64,000 nt of DNA from Cylindrotheca closterium (lineage: Eukaryota > Bacillariophyta > Bacillariophyceae > Bacillariales > Bacillariaceae), in the NCBI GenBank assembly GCA_933822405.4, contig CAKOGP040000113.1, forward strand, positions 473,873 through 537,872, read 5' to 3'. Below, in pieces: positions 17,173 to 29,593 of this stretch. Numbering within the stretch: position 1 is the first letter of the stretch; every line of letters starts with the position of its first letter. The notes below the pieces were generated by a model. That model saw nothing but the letters and a program-made list of their open reading frames with translations. It ran no database searches and was not told where the DNA came from. The translations under genes were made by a program, and so were the position numbers.

Positions 17173-20100
17173 TCAATTCAGTAACCCCGAAGAGGAAATT
17201 GCAAAGGTGGTTGTGTATTCGGAGCACAAGAACTCGAGCTCGCCCTCTAGCTGGCACTGACAAACACCAGGATCTTCGCAGCAAAACATGCAGCAAGGGC
17301 AGTCAAGCTCGGCGATGCAGTCGGAAATAAAAGCGGGGACTGACTCGTTAAAAACGTTGCAAATGCTCGTAGATACGATTCCAGTCAAATTGTTCGCCTC
17401 CACGCGGAATGTGGCTAGTCGAGATAATGCTCCAAAAGAGGTAGGAATGGTTCCACTGAGATTGTTGTCGTGCAATATCAGGTTGCGCAAAAGGGTGGCT
17501 CTGGATAGCTCACTGGGAATACTTCCACTCAGTCGATTATCGGAAAGGTCCAGGTCTCGAAGGCGGACCGTGTTGTTCCAATTGCTTGGTATGGTTTCGA
17601 CCATCAAGTTGGAGCTCAAATCCAGACTGATCAAATCCATCAATTTCCCAAATGTACTAGGGATTGGCGACTCAATCTGGTTGTTGGAAATATCCAATCG
17701 ACGGAGCAACCGAAGGTTCCCAATCTCTGGCGGCAGGTATCCTATACGATTGAAGGAAGCGTCCAGTTGTTTTAAGGCGCTCAAATCCCCAATCTGCCGC
17801 GGCAAAAGAGTGAACTGATTCCTTTCCAGACTCAGTGAGGTCAACGACGTCAGGCGAAAAATATCGATGGGAATAGCACCGCGAAGTTCGTTACCACGCA
17901 CGTCCACGGCGGTAGCCTTGGTCCATTTGCCAATCTCTGCCGGAAGTGTCCCGGAAAAGGCATTGTTGGCAAGGCTGATAGATTCAAGCAGAGTCAATTC
18001 ACCAAGCTCGGGTGGAATCGAACCAGAAATGGCAGAGGAACCGATTCCGTCTTGGGACATCTCAAGCCGGACCAGACTATTTGAAAGTAACGCTATTTCG
18101 GAAGGTACGGTACCTGACAAGCCGTTGGACCTCAGCTCTAGATAAACGTAGAGTCCTTCTTCGTTACACGGTGGCCGGAAACTGTTGCTCGTGTTCCATT
18201 CACATTCGTCGGCATCTGTTAACCATGAGCCTTTGTTGGTCCATCCATTGCCATTGGTACTGTAGAACAGTGTTGCAAGCGCAAACCTTTGAATTTTTTG
18301 CTGAGAACCATAGGAGTCGATGTTGAGGTTGTCTTGCAACCAGACAAGTGCCTTGAACTGCGGCGAGGTGGAATCGGAAAAATTGGATTCCAGACTTGGC
18401 CACACAAATACAAGCAAGTCGCGTAGAATTTCAGACGGACTCTTGGTCGGTGCAGAAGATGGCGAATAAGATGGTGTTTCTGTTTCTCGTACGGTAGGTG
18501 GTGGCGTTGTTTGAATTGCTGGACCTTGTACTGCTTGGGCTTCTGTGTCGTCATCCGTGAGGTAATTTGCCCAGATGTACCAGAACGTCGCAGCGCCGAG
18601 TATAAAGGAAACAAACAAGACCACGATAATGTGCATCTTTCGCGGAGACATCCCCCGTTCCTGTGGTGCAAGTTGCCGTTTTCTAGAACTGTTACCAGAA
18701 GTACGTCCTGTTGCAATATCGTGTCGCTCCCTTACAAGCGCATCTGGATCGTTCTTCTTCGTTCTGGAACCCCGTACTACAGTGATTTCCGAGGAGCGTG
18801 GAGCTGGTCGATTTGGTCCGAGGCTGACGATAACTTCAGAATGGCGAGATCGGTTCACACCGCCGCGCGCGGTATGTGCGGGTGTCAAAGGGTCGTACTC
18901 ATCATGCAAAGAGATGTCTTCATCAGAAAACAGATGCGGCGGTCCGTCATCATCACTTTCTACACCAGCATTTTCGAGATCTTCATAGGGATCGCCAAGT
19001 GAGCTACTTGCTGTACTCTCCCATCCATTCGAAGATACAACACTGTGAGTGAAATCGGGAGATTGATTCATCCGTGATCCTGCTCCAGATCTCCGCACAG
19101 TGACGGAATTGTTATTACCCATGATAGCATTCTCAATGTCTCGTGCTTGTTGATGTTGTGGACCGCCAACAAAACTGCTTTGTGAATCGTCATCTTCTCC
19201 GGTCGGCGGAATTTGGTCATTTGTAACAGCCGTTCGATCATTGGCATTTGACGACATGGAACCATCGCGCGAATTGATTTGCCTGGTATTCGATTTGACA
19301 TCTTGCGGAGATCCTTGATTTGCTTGTCGTGTACCTTGAATGTGTCGGGTCTGCAAACTTATATCTGGAACCTTTAATGGATTATGTGCCACCAAGAGTT
19401 TCGATTCAAGGAGTGCATCTTCATCGTCCGAACCAAGAAGAGCTTCTGGAGTCATGGGTGCGCCCATGATATCATGTTGGGACTCTATGGTTTCGTCTTC
19501 GCTAAATGAATTGTTTCCAATCACATTTTTCAATTTCTGAACGGATGGTTTTGACCATAAACACAAGAAATCAGTGTCCATGTGGTCAATTCGCATGTCC
19601 CTTCGTTCCATCATTCGGACCCAAGGATCATTTTCTACTACTTGGGGCATCGAACCATCATCATCTTCCAAATCTGGCGTTGATCTGAGCAGGGCTGCAC
19701 CTTCGTCGATTGACGTGAGTTCTTCCTGTGCAGGTATACTACTAGGCTTCTCTTTGGGACTCTGTTGCTTTGGGATTGGTGGTTTCGCTATTGGTATCGG
19801 CGATATTGACATGGCGGAATCGTCCGAGGTCAAGATGGTAGATTCGCCCGAGTCACTATTCGGATTGAAAGGAGTTCCAGCATTTTCCACTTGCGGTGTA
19901 GGGTCCTCTGATACTAAATTTGGCGATGCTCCGTCAGATTCCTCGATTCGCGGTAGTCCTTCCTGTTGGAGATGATCGCCAGGTTGCTGTTTTGGAACCG
20001 GTGGTTTCGCTATTGGTACTGGTGAAAGGGAATCGTCCGATGTCATGATAGAAGATTCTCCAGAGTCACTGTGATTATTGAACGGAGTTCCCTTTCCAGT

Positions 20101-21282
20101 AGCTCCAACAAATCCAGGCAAACTCTCCTCTGTTACCGAGGGATCGCTGATATAACCTGCTACTCTTGTATTTCCCCATCGGTGTGTTTCTGACCCTTGG
20201 TGGTCAGGAATCTCCTCATCGTATACTTCCGTCATGGACATCATTGTGTCATCGGATGTAAATCGTTTGTCGCGTGAGTCACTTTCCGAACTGTCGAGCA
20301 ATCGCCGGTTGGTACTTTTGGGCGTACCATCATTTTCAGCAACATCCTCGTCATCTGGAATGTTCCACATGACGTTGGGATAGGTTTCCTGAAAAGCTCG
20401 TTCCTCGTCCTCTTCGTCTGGTGAAGAATCATCATCTGAATTATCGTCGTCTCCCAGCATCATGTTCACCATTTCCATGTCCTCGTTGCCAAGAACATTA
20501 GATGTCAGCTGAGACGATGTCTTTTGGTTTTCAGCAGCAGGAATCTGTGAATTGCTTGCGGGTCGATTCACTTTTATGTGATCATGGTTCTCCGAATTTG
20601 TAGCTTCGTTCGTGTCTACTTCCCCATCGGTTCGGTTGGCTACCCTTGGTGTTTTGCCAGTATCCCGACTATTTCCCTTTTTCCCCATCTTTTTCTTCCC
20701 GTCATCCGAATCATCATCATCATTATCCGATTCGGCACCCAACATTTGGTTGACAACGTCCATGTCTTCATTCGGAAGTAGATTGGACGTCTGCTTGGGC
20801 GGCTTATAATCATCTTTGGATGCTGCTGCTCTCCCATCTGGCGAGACCCATCGATGAAAGTCTTCATTGGCGTCCAGCTGCATAGTTTCTGCCTCTTGCG
20901 ATTCCCTTCTGCTCTTGGGAATGATAATTTCAATAGGTTGATCATCATCCCCTTCGTCAGGTCCCCCCGTGCCATTATTATTATTATTATTGTTGTTGTT
21001 GTGTATCATAAATTGCTTATATCGTTCCGTCGTACTTATGGAATCATCATCTTTGGATATTATATCATCGTGTTCATCATAGGCTTTGACTCGCATTATT
21101 TGTTCCATTTCACCACCCGGAAGGTATTTGGAGTATTTCTGAAGACACCGTCGATACCCTCGTTCTGTGCTGGATGCATCCGCTGATGAATCATCCTCTT
21201 CTGTAGATGTTTTGGAAGAATGATCACTCTTCATGATGGGGTCTTCTTCGGAGGACCTACTTATCGTGCTAGTAGCATCCAT
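17173..21282 (-). CDS. Type II LRR membrane protein, LRR-1 (1369 aa, intronless)
   Basis: Putative surface receptor or adhesion protein. Residues 1-878 are disordered and Ser/Asp-rich, with a run of nine Asn and paired motifs such as PIAKPPVPKQQ. One TM segment (about 880-902, MHIIVVLFVSFILGAATFWY) has basic residues before and acidic residues after it, so N-in/C-out. Then a Pro/Thr stem (about 915-942), an N-cap containing QRFALATLFYSTNGNGW and WLTDADECEW, about eleven plant-type LRRs (LSGSIPSEL style), and the Cys cap CPCCMFCCEDPGVCQC. ATG at 21282. No kinase or other enzyme domain. Unlike its plus-strand paralogues it has no introns. It shares a 402-bp divergent promoter region with LRR-2. 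Confidence 0.87.
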   Translation of the reverse strand: MDATSTISRSSEEDPIMKSDHSSKTSTEEDDSSADASSTERGYRRCLQKYSKYLPGGEMEQIMRVKAYDEHDDIISKDDDSISTTERYKQFMIHNNNNNNNNNGTGGPDEGDDDQPIEIIIPKSRRESQEAETMQLDANEDFHRWVSPDGRAAASKDDYKPPKQTSNLLPNEDMDVVNQMLGAESDNDDDDSDDGKKKMGKKGNSRDTGKTPRVANRTDGEVDTNEATNSENHDHIKVNRPASNSQIPAAENQKTSSQLTSNVLGNEDMEMVNMMLGDDDNSDDDSSPDEEDEERAFQETYPNVMWNIPDDEDVAENDGTPKSTNRRLLDSSESDSRDKRFTSDDTMMSMTEVYDEEIPDHQGSETHRWGNTRVAGYISDPSVTEESLPGFVGATGKGTPFNNHSDSGESSIMTSDDSLSPVPIAKPPVPKQQPGDHLQQEGLPRIEESDGASPNLVSEDPTPQVENAGTPFNPNSDSGESTILTSDDSAMSISPIPIAKPPIPKQQSPKEKPSSIPAQEELTSIDEGAALLRSTPDLEDDDGSMPQVVENDPWVRMMERRDMRIDHMDTDFLCLWSKPSVQKLKNVIGNNSFSEDETIESQHDIMGAPMTPEALLGSDDEDALLESKLLVAHNPLKVPDISLQTRHIQGTRQANQGSPQDVKSNTRQINSRDGSMSSNANDRTAVTNDQIPPTGEDDDSQSSFVGGPQHQQARDIENAIMGNNNSVTVRRSGAGSRMNQSPDFTHSVVSSNGWESTASSSLGDPYEDLENAGVESDDDGPPHLFSDEDISLHDEYDPLTPAHTARGGVNRSRHSEVIVSLGPNRPAPRSSEITVVRGSRTKKNDPDALVRERHDIATGRTSGNSSRKRQLAPQERGMSPRKMHIIVVLFVSFILGAATFWYIWANYLTDDDTEAQAVQGPAIQTTPPPTVRETETPSYSPSSAPTKSPSEILRDLLVFVWPSLESNFSDSTSPQFKALVWLQDNLNIDSYGSQQKIQRFALATLFYSTNGNGWTNKGSWLTDADECEWNTSNSFRPPCNEEGLYVYLELRSNGLSGTVPSEIALLSNSLVRLEMSQDGIGSSAISGSIPPELGELTLLESISLANNAFSGTLPAEIGKWTKATAVDVRGNELRGAIPIDIFRLTSLTSLSLERNQFTLLPRQIGDLSALKQLDASFNRIGYLPPEIGNLRLLRRLDISNNQIESPIPSTFGKLMDLISLDLSSNLMVETIPSNWNNTVRLRDLDLSDNRLSGSIPSELSRATLLRNLILHDNNLSGTIPTSFGALSRLATFRVEANNLTGIVSTSICNVFNESVPAFISDCIAELDCPCCMFCCEDPGVCQCQLEGELEFLCSEYTTTFAISSSGLLN

Positions 21283-21684
21283 CCTACTTGATACCTATTC
21301 CAAACAAAGATGAGAGGTTGTTTATTTCACTACAACCAGTTTCAAGTTTCAGGTTCCGTATGAAGGTCGGCCACAAGCAAATTTTTCGTTTCCGGTTCTC
21401 TATTCCTCCGCCAATTCAAATAACGGCTGGCACGCGAACCAGGTTTGAAATCATCTACTAAAATTGTCTGTTCGCCTGCCAACGGCGAAAAATTTGTTGA
21501 GATTTTTTGTCATTTACAAACTCACTTGCACATATGTTCACCTTCACGCACCCCTTCCCCAACCGTTCACAGATCTGCTTCCACAATTCCAGTCGACAAT
21601 TTCTCCCAGCTTGGGTTGTTCATTTCCCCATCCATTCGTTTCATTTGTTGATTCGTTGATTGAGTCAGCAACGCCACAATCACC
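21283..21684. promoter_or_regulatory. Divergent promoter region between LRR-1 and LRR-2
   Basis: 402 bp between the two start codons of head-to-head paralogues. No coding content. No clear TATA box or repeat was picked out; the role as a shared promoter follows only from position. Confidence 0.55.
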
Positions 21685-24600
21685 ATGCGACGATTTGTCA
21701 GAGGTGGAAAGCGCCAGCAGGATTTTGAAAATGCCATTGGCTCTCCGGCTGGAGTCGAGATGAACGATTATGCGGAAAATGCAGAAGCGCACACGCAATT
21801 GGACAACCTTGCGTCTAGTCGCGTAGTGTCCCCCACTCCCAATGTTGGCTCGTCGTCACCAGAGACTGTTGGCAGTGGAGGAAACATTTCAGCGGATAGC
21901 AACTTTGATGTGCAGGACACTTTGGATCGGGCTTCTGTCCCTCCAGCAGCTTCAACGACAGATCCTGGCACGCCCAGTCGATTGGGTACCATGATGAATT
22001 CAATCTACAAGACACCACAGAAGCAACAACAGCAGCAGCAACAACAACAACAAGCACCCATGTCGACGGCTTCCAGTGTTGGCCCTACTGCACAATATAA
22101 TGACATTGGCTTTTCACCCGACTTCAGCGCGATGGACAAAGCCATGTCGGAAAAGTCGAGCGATGCGGGTGATTACAAGGAAACCTTTGGCGATCAGATT
22201 GATGCCCTCGATGATCTATTGGCAACTCCAGGAAAGGTGCTAGGAGACTTGGCAGATACTCCCATTAGCCCTGACGACGACGACTCTGTGGATCAGGAAT
22301 TGGAGGACTTGGAACGTAACAATCGGTTGCTTAGCCAAGAACTATCTCAAGTAAGCTGGTATGAGACTGGTATTATCAAAGAGGACCCCTCGGCGGCGAA
22401 GCAACTCTTTGCCAGTACACCTGAATCCAAGAAGGGGGGAGAACCATCATCTTCGGCCAACGTATCGTCCGACTATGACCAATTGTTTTCTCCCTCCCCT
22501 GGTCCACAATCCAAATTTTCCCCTACGTCCAAAACAACACCATCTTCTCAAAAGATCGCAGATAGTCTTGATGACAACACCCCATCCATTTCCAACAAGA
22601 GGCAGAAGGAAGCGGACTCCTCTGATTCGTCCTTTCAGCTACCCAGTGTGTTTGGTTTCCGTAAGACTCCTGCAAAGCAGGAAAATCAACTGGGAATTGG
22701 CCGCAACCCAAATGCCAAGGACAATGTTGCTGATTCAGATATGTCTGCGTCGGCAGTCTCGTCGTCACCCAGCACCACTAGTGGCTCCCTCTTTCAATCC
22801 TTTGCAAACTTTTCGGCAATGGTGGGAGATTCCTTGACATCGCCCAGTGGGAAGTTTAATCAGAGTGAAGAGAGCCCTACAAGTCAACCATCACTCAGGG
22901 GCGAAGAGTTGTTGTTCGATGGTGCTGGTTCTCCACCGCGGGATACATCGTCCCAGCAACTCTCGACCAGCTTGCAGACTGTCAGTCCCATTCGAAAATA
23001 TCAATCCCGTGGAAGGCAACCTGCTCCGCCACGTTCTTATGGAAGAGGAGGAGGAGGTCAATCCATTGACAATTTTGATGCTAACACGGATTCCATCAAA
23101 CAACCATTGATTCATTCTCAACAGCAGCAACACCTCCTACCTCGAACTCCCGACCGTCAAAAGCTGGACGACAATTTGAAAGCTCAAGCGTCCTACCCTG
23201 GTCTCCCTTCGCCTGTGGGTATGGCGTCTCCCCATGTCTATGCAGATAATAGCACGGACGAGGAAGATGGTTTCTACGTTCGCGTGAACAAGAACGCGGA
23301 TCAGTCCATTGTATCCCAATGCACACAAGACATTGAAGTGCAGGAAAAACAACCAGAGGAGAACGAAACGATGACGAATCGACAAATTGCATGTCTATGC
23401 GGGTTTATGGTCATTGTGATTGTTTGCGCCCTATTGATCGCATTATTTGCGACTGACATGTTGGACGACATGGAAAATGATCCCCGTCCAGTGGATCGGT
23501 CACCCAATGGAACAATTATCATTGATGTGCCAACCGACACTTCAGATCCTACCTCGTTTCCAACGCGAAGACCGACGCCATTTCCGACAGCCTTGGAACC
23601 CACCTTGGAAGAGTTTGACATTGGCTATAACATTCGTATTGCGAATGGGGAGGCCGACTCCATTCTCTCAAGTTCCTACACTCCAGATTTGATCGAGAGC
23701 ATGGATCTATTGTCGGTTGGAGTCTTGGACGCAATCCAAGAAGGAAAGGATCCTTCCACTTTGTACGAACGACGACGACTTGCTTCCTTGGCGCTACCAT
23801 CCATAATTGTGACCATCACCGAAGAGGAATGCCCTAACGCCAATGACCGTGACCGATGCGAACGAATCATTGCAGGGCTGTCGTTGACGGATGATTCGAA
23901 CATTGCCGATAGGTTCCGAAACACGCTACAGCAAGAGGTGTCCTCGGGCGGACTTCAGTTTTTTTTGCAGCAAGTGAATCCAAATTCTCCCATTTTCATT
24001 CTGGATCCTGCGCAAAACCCTGGAATAACTCCGGCGCTGCCGCCAACTGCACCAAATTCAGGACCTGGCGGACCAACTGATCCAGCGACTGCATCGCCAA
24101 CAAGATCACCTGCCTTTCAACCAACTCCCACTACACCGACACCCGGACCTGCTAATCCAGACGCGTTGCCAACAACGTCACCTGCATTCCAACCAACTCC
24201 CACGACATTAACCCCAGGACCTGCTAATCCAGACGAATCGCCGACAAGGTTACCCGCATTTCAACCAACTCCAATGACACCAACACCAGGGCCTGCTGAT
24301 CCAGATGCATTGCCATCAAGGTCACCCGCATTTCAACCAACTCCAATAACATCAACCCCAGGACCTGCTAATCCAGATGCATCGCCGACAAGGTCACCCG
24401 CATTTCAACCAACTCCAATGACACCAACCCCAATACCAAATCCCATCGCACAACCTTCTCCACTCCCGCCAGGGTCGACTCCCGTCACGCAGCCTACTCC
24501 GTTTTCGTCCGCCAAGCCGACGCTTTTGCAGACTGCAACGCCAATGGCACCTCCGACTTCTAGACCAACGTCATTGCCTTCAGTCATACCTACCGCACCT

Positions 24601-26183
24601 CCTCTATTCAAAGCAACTCCTGTCCCAACTTTGAGATCTACCAATAGTCCTACAATGGCTCCGAATCCAACACTCTTCGATATTTTGGTTTCGAAATCCT
24701 TTGACGGTGGAGACGCGCTGCTAGATTCGTCATCAGCGCAACACAATGCATTCATGTGGTTGCTGACCAACAGAGACATTGACAAGTATGGGGAAGAACA
24801 GCTTGTCCAAAGGTATGTCATGGCCGCACTATACTTCAGCACAGATGGAGAAAGATGGCTGAACAAAAATAACTGGTTGGCGGACGTGGATGAATGCGAG
24901 TGGTTCAGCAAAGCAGGGCATGGAGCTTGTAAAAAGGGCAAGTTGGAAAATCTAGAGCTGGATTACAACAATTTGAATGGATTCTTGCCAGAAGAGCTGG
25001 GCTTATTGTCGGATTCACTGGAACGGATTGTCTTGCACGGCGGACCAGATGAAAAACTAGATGGCTCTATTCCAACATCTATTGGATACCTCACCAAGCT
25101 ACGATTGCTTTTCATGCCAAACAACTCGATGGAAGGGGGTTTACCATCGGAAATTGGAAACCTGAGTTTGTTGCAACAGATCAACCTATCCAATTCTCGA
25201 CTACAAGGTAACCTGCCTTCTGAAGTCGGTCTACTGACAAGTCTCGTTACGTTTGATGTTAGTGGCAACGAATTCTCTGGACTTCCAACGGAAATTGGAA
25301 TGATGGAAAAAGTGAACAAAATGATTTTGCACAACAACAAATTTGAGGGACCCCTGCCATCAGAAATTGGACAGATTCGTAGACTAGCGCAGTTGGAAGC
25401 AAACGATAACTCATTTGATTCCCTACCTTCCGAAATTGGAGAACTGGTGTTTTGTGAGACCTTGGAGCTACAAGACAACAAAATTGCTGGTCCAATTCCG
25501 ACGGAAATTGGAGAAATGCGTCGTCTACGTAAGTGCATTTGACTATTCGACTCAACACACTGATAAATCCTTGATTGCTCACCGTTATGTGATGATTCAT
25601 ACAGGTTTGCTTGACTTGGGGAACAATCTTTTGACGGGAACCATACCAACCGAATTTAAAAGGTTGAAGGAACTGAAATGTAAGTCTCAACAACGGTTTT
25701 ATCCTCTTCCGAAACGAATGCTTTCTGACCGTTGCATCACCTTCTCTCAACAGCCCGACTAAGTTTGGCAAGTAATCGAATAAGGGGAAGTATTCCCTCG
25801 GAGTTTGGGGAATTAGATAAATTGAGTAAGTCCTAGTCGTGTTGGCAAGCATTGTCCAAAGAGCAAAACTAACAGTTAAAATCCCAGGAATCATCGACCT
25901 TAGACGAAACAGACTGTCTGGAAGCGTTCCCGAAGATTTGTCTGGGATGAAGAAAATCAGTACAATTCACTTGGACAACAATGATCTCGACGGCACAATA
26001 CCAGCCAAATTGTGTGCTTTGTACGGCAGAACCTTCCCAGAGTTTAGTGCGGACTGTGCTGATTTTGATGACAGCTGCCCTTGCTGTTCAACGTGTTGTG
26101 TCGGAGGTCAGTGTACTTGCCGCTATGAAGGTACACCGCAAGAATACCTCTGCTTTTCTCGTACCTCTGAAATAGTACCATAG
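21685..26183 (+). CDS. Type II LRR membrane protein with SEA-like domain, LRR-2 (1428 aa, 4 exons)
   Basis: Exons 21685-25528, 25605-25679, 25754-25825 and 25888-26183; introns of 76, 74 and 62 bp, all phase 1. Residues 1-565 are a disordered tail with poly-Gln (about residue 113). TM at about 567-592 (IACLCGFMVIVIVCALLIAL). Outside: a Thr/Pro stretch, a ~130-residue globular region (about 640-770) ending LQFFLQQVNPNSP that resembles the SEA-like ectodomains common in diatom proteins, a Pro/Thr stalk with five 24-residue repeats, the family N-cap (QRYVMAALYFSTDGERW, WLADVDECEW), about nine LRRs, and the cap CPCCSTCCVGGQCTC. Exons 2 and 3 each encode one LRR. Likely role as for LRR-1; it alone in the cluster carries the extra globular domain. 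Confidence 0.87.
24106..24435 (+). repeat. 72-bp coding minisatellite, about 4.5-5 copies
   Basis: Encodes a 24-residue Pro/Thr-rich repeat starting SPAFQPTPTTPTPGPANPD in the stalk of LRR-2. Copies differ at a few positions and keep the frame. It probably sets the distance of the LRR head from the membrane and is a likely length polymorphism. Confidence 0.85.
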
Positions 26184-26432
26184 AATGCATAGTTAATTCG
26201 CCCTGGTTTGAGAGTAAATTTTTTACTAGGAATTTTTTAAGTACCATTAGTTTATGCGCGACGTCGCGCAATAAGCCAATTTTGTCAGGACTGGGTCTTG
26301 CAAGACTGACTCGTCGTGACCGGATTGGAGATTTGGAAAAAAACATCTACTAGCTAGTTCTAGCCTCCAGTGAACTTTTAAAGCACATCCATACACAAGC
26401 ATCACCATCTGCCATCACCATCCGTCATCACC

Positions 26433-28948
26433 ATGGCAAAGACCAAGATCAAACGAAGAGGATCCTGGAGTTTGAATTCTGACTCGGATTCATCCGAAAG
26501 CGAAATTAGTAGTAGTGTTGTCAGTTCATCAGAAGAGGAACCACCAGTTCGCAAGAAGAGTAGTAGGAACAATCGCTCTAGCGCCAGGAAATCTAGACGA
26601 GCCCTTGACCCAGAGTCTGAACCAGCGCCTTCAAGAAAAAGCAGCAAGACGAAGCCCAAGAAGGACAAGAAAAGCAGAAAGTCGGGCTACGAATATTCAT
26701 CAAGCGACACGAGTTCAGATGAGTACAACACGGATGATAGCTCTAGCGACGATGACCGACCTTTTGGGAGAAAAGGCAAGCCAAGAACGTCTCATCAGGA
26801 ATTTGGAGATCCTAGAAGCCAGAAGAAAAACAAAGAAACGGATGACGACACCGAAAGCAAATCCTCTGCCAATGAGGACGATTCCAATAGCAGTGGTAGT
26901 ATGAAGTCTCCACCCAAGAAAACTGCCACCAAATTAAATAAGTATGTGGAGCAGAATCCAGATCGTACACCTGCAGATGTCGAGAATCAATATGACGATG
27001 ACGAAGATGGGGGAGATTCTTCTGAGCGCAAATTCAACAATCGGAAGTTGAATGCAATCCCCGAGGAGGATAGTTCTACTAGTACTCCAATGGAGCAGCG
27101 CCCCAACAACCCAGCCTTCCACAGCGTGCCTAGGAATGGTGCGAAGGAAACGAATACCGACGATAACTCGGACGAGGAGGAAGATGACGAAAGCGATGAC
27201 GACAAACCAATCCCAGAACGGCGACGATTCTTGACGCGAGAAAGGAAAATCATCACCTGTCTAACCTTGGGTTTGTGTTGCTTATGTTTGGCGGCAGCAC
27301 TGGGCATCGGAATTGGCATTGGACTGGCTTCAAGAGACATTCATGACCACGTGGTTCCTGTCCAGTCGGGCGTGGAGCCGACGCCACCTCCGAATGGCAA
27401 TGGCACCCAATCGCCTACAATTCAACCGTCACCACCACCTGACACCACATTGCTCCAACTGCTGATTGATAACTCCTTCGACGAAGGTTCAGCGCTCTCA
27501 ATAGAAGGGACTCCACAGAGGAGTGCATATGAATGGCTGTCACGGAATGCCGAGCTGCCTAACTACACGAATGAGGTCAAGTTAGCTCGATATGCGTTGG
27601 CAACCTTTTACTTTTCTACCAATGGACCATCGACTTGGGCCGAGAACATTCGCAATGGCGGTTGGATGACCGATGTACCTGAATGCGAATGGGCCTCAAC
27701 CGCCCGAAATCAATGCACGGGTGCTATATACTCGAGCCTAACGTTGGATTTTGTCGGTGTTTCAGGAGAAATACCGCCCGAACTTGCGTACTTGACGGGT
27801 TTGACGCGATTGAGCCTTCGTAGTGAAGGAGCTGGCTCACAGTCCATTGCAGGCAGTTTGCCTAGTACAATTGGTCTATTGAAGAATCTTCAGACCATTC
27901 GACTCAATGAGAACAACATAGGAGGGTCATTGCCTACTACAATTGGAAGTTTGACAAATGTAAGAGTCTTTCTCATGAGTGGCAACTCTTTAGAAGGCTC
28001 CATCCCAAGTGAAATCGGAAGGACAATGGGGAATACTTTCAATTTTGACCGCAATCGTCTCACTGGTAGACTGCCAGTGGAACTATTTCGTATGGGAACT
28101 TTGACAGCATTGAACTTTGAAGACAACACGATTTCAGGGCAGATTCCAAGGGATATTGGAATGAATCCTAGTCTCAATTCTGTCAACTTCTCAAGCAATA
28201 GATTGACTGGGACCATACCGACCGAGCTTGGCCGATTGGTCACGATGCGGTGTAAGTACTTTTTGGGCCAAATGTGATCGCTAGTTGTTGCATCTGACAA
28301 TCTCACGTTTACCGTTTGCCCTCGTCAACTAGCGGGAATTAATTTGTCCAATAACCAGCTCTCTGGAGTCTTGCCTTCAGAGATTGGTTTTCTGGTCGAT
28401 ATGCGTAAGTTTTTTACCAGTATTCTCCTATTTTACCGACACGTGATTTTCAAGTTCTAACCGGTCGTATTGTCTCCATCACTTCAGAAAATTTGCAACT
28501 GAACAATAACCGATTGATTGGAAGAGTGCCCCGACAGTACGACGCAATACGAGACATGAGTAAGTTTTCCAATTTCATGTATTCTGCTTGGGTGCTGAAA
28601 TATGAAATGCTCAACCATTTAACGACAGGACTCCTCCGAATTGACGGAAATCTGCTCACTGGAGAAATGCCAACGAGCGTGTGTGATTCCTTTACGGACA
28701 GGACTATTAGCTATTCGGATTGTGGCACCCAAGCATTCCAATGCCCTTGTTGCACGTTTTGTTGCATTGGGTCATCGTGCACGTGTAATGTGGACGATGA
28801 ATCAATTTGTAATGGGGCTGTTCCAGAGTCAGTATCGATGGAATCGGATCAAACGACATTATCGGGACTGTACTACTCAGAGACTGAAGAAAACAAGGGG
28901 AAGTTTTTTAGGGACTCGAGTCGTCGCATACTGGCTTCAATGCCGTAG
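26433..28948 (+). CDS. Type II LRR membrane protein, LRR-3 (760 aa, 4 exons)
   Basis: Exons 26433-28251, 28333-28404, 28488-28559 and 28629-28948; introns of 81, 83 and 69 bp, all phase 1. The two middle exons are exactly 72 nt and encode one LRR each. ATG at 26433. Cytoplasmic tail (1-270) is rich in Ser, Asp and Lys/Arg. TM at about 271-298 (IITCLTLGLCCLCLAAALGI, then a Gly/Ile zipper), preceded by basic RRRFLTRERK. Short Pro/Thr stem, then the family N-cap (ARYALATFYFSTNG, WMTDVPECEW), about eight LRRs, and the cap CPCCTFCCIGSSCTC. The C-terminus extends ~50 residues past the cap, longer than in its paralogues. Confidence 0.87.
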
Positions 28949-29593
28949 AACAACATAAATGTTTTAAATGGACTAAGTACTTGTTGACATAGTCATGATG
29001 TACGGTAGACAGTCAAATCAAAGAATGTGGGCGATGGAAGGTTTTAGAAACAACTATTTAGCAGACAGAGAGAGAAAACTTGGGAGGAATGGCAAATGGT
29101 TTCATCGTCAAAGCTACAGTAGCAGGCAGTAGTAGGCAGTGGCAGGTATGTTTTTCCACATGGGTACCAGTATGTACACCTCTTTAGGTCCACTGTGTTG
29201 CTCGGACTGTTCAACTCACTCGGAAAACTATCGCCTTTTGTTTACATGCTTGTGCAGTAGCGTATATATAAATATATATAATTAAAAATATCGAGACCCA
29301 TCTGATTGCTGATTTTGGTACATAGACAAGATTGCCTAATTTTTGTCAACGGGCACGAGTAACATCAGACTCAAAATGTAAATCGAGCCGTTCAGCGTAT
29401 CGTATATCGCGACCATAGTCACGCCCCAAGAAGAAACTTGGCTAACACAAACGACTCATCCAGCTTCCCTGAAAACTTTCACACAACCGTCATAAAATAC
29501 CAAACATTTTGAGACACTATCCCACTGTCCCACTGTCAAACGCTTGAGAGCAGCAAAATATCACTTCACTAACTGCACAAACACTATAGAAAC
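28949..29593. other. Intergenic spacer with AT-rich tract
   Basis: Between LRR-3 and LRR-4. It contains a small direct repeat of GCAGTAG/GGCAGTGG type near 29116-29147 and an AT-rich stretch at about 29260-29292 (TATATATAAATATATATA), some 300 bp before the LRR-4 start. No gene recognised. Confidence 0.5.
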
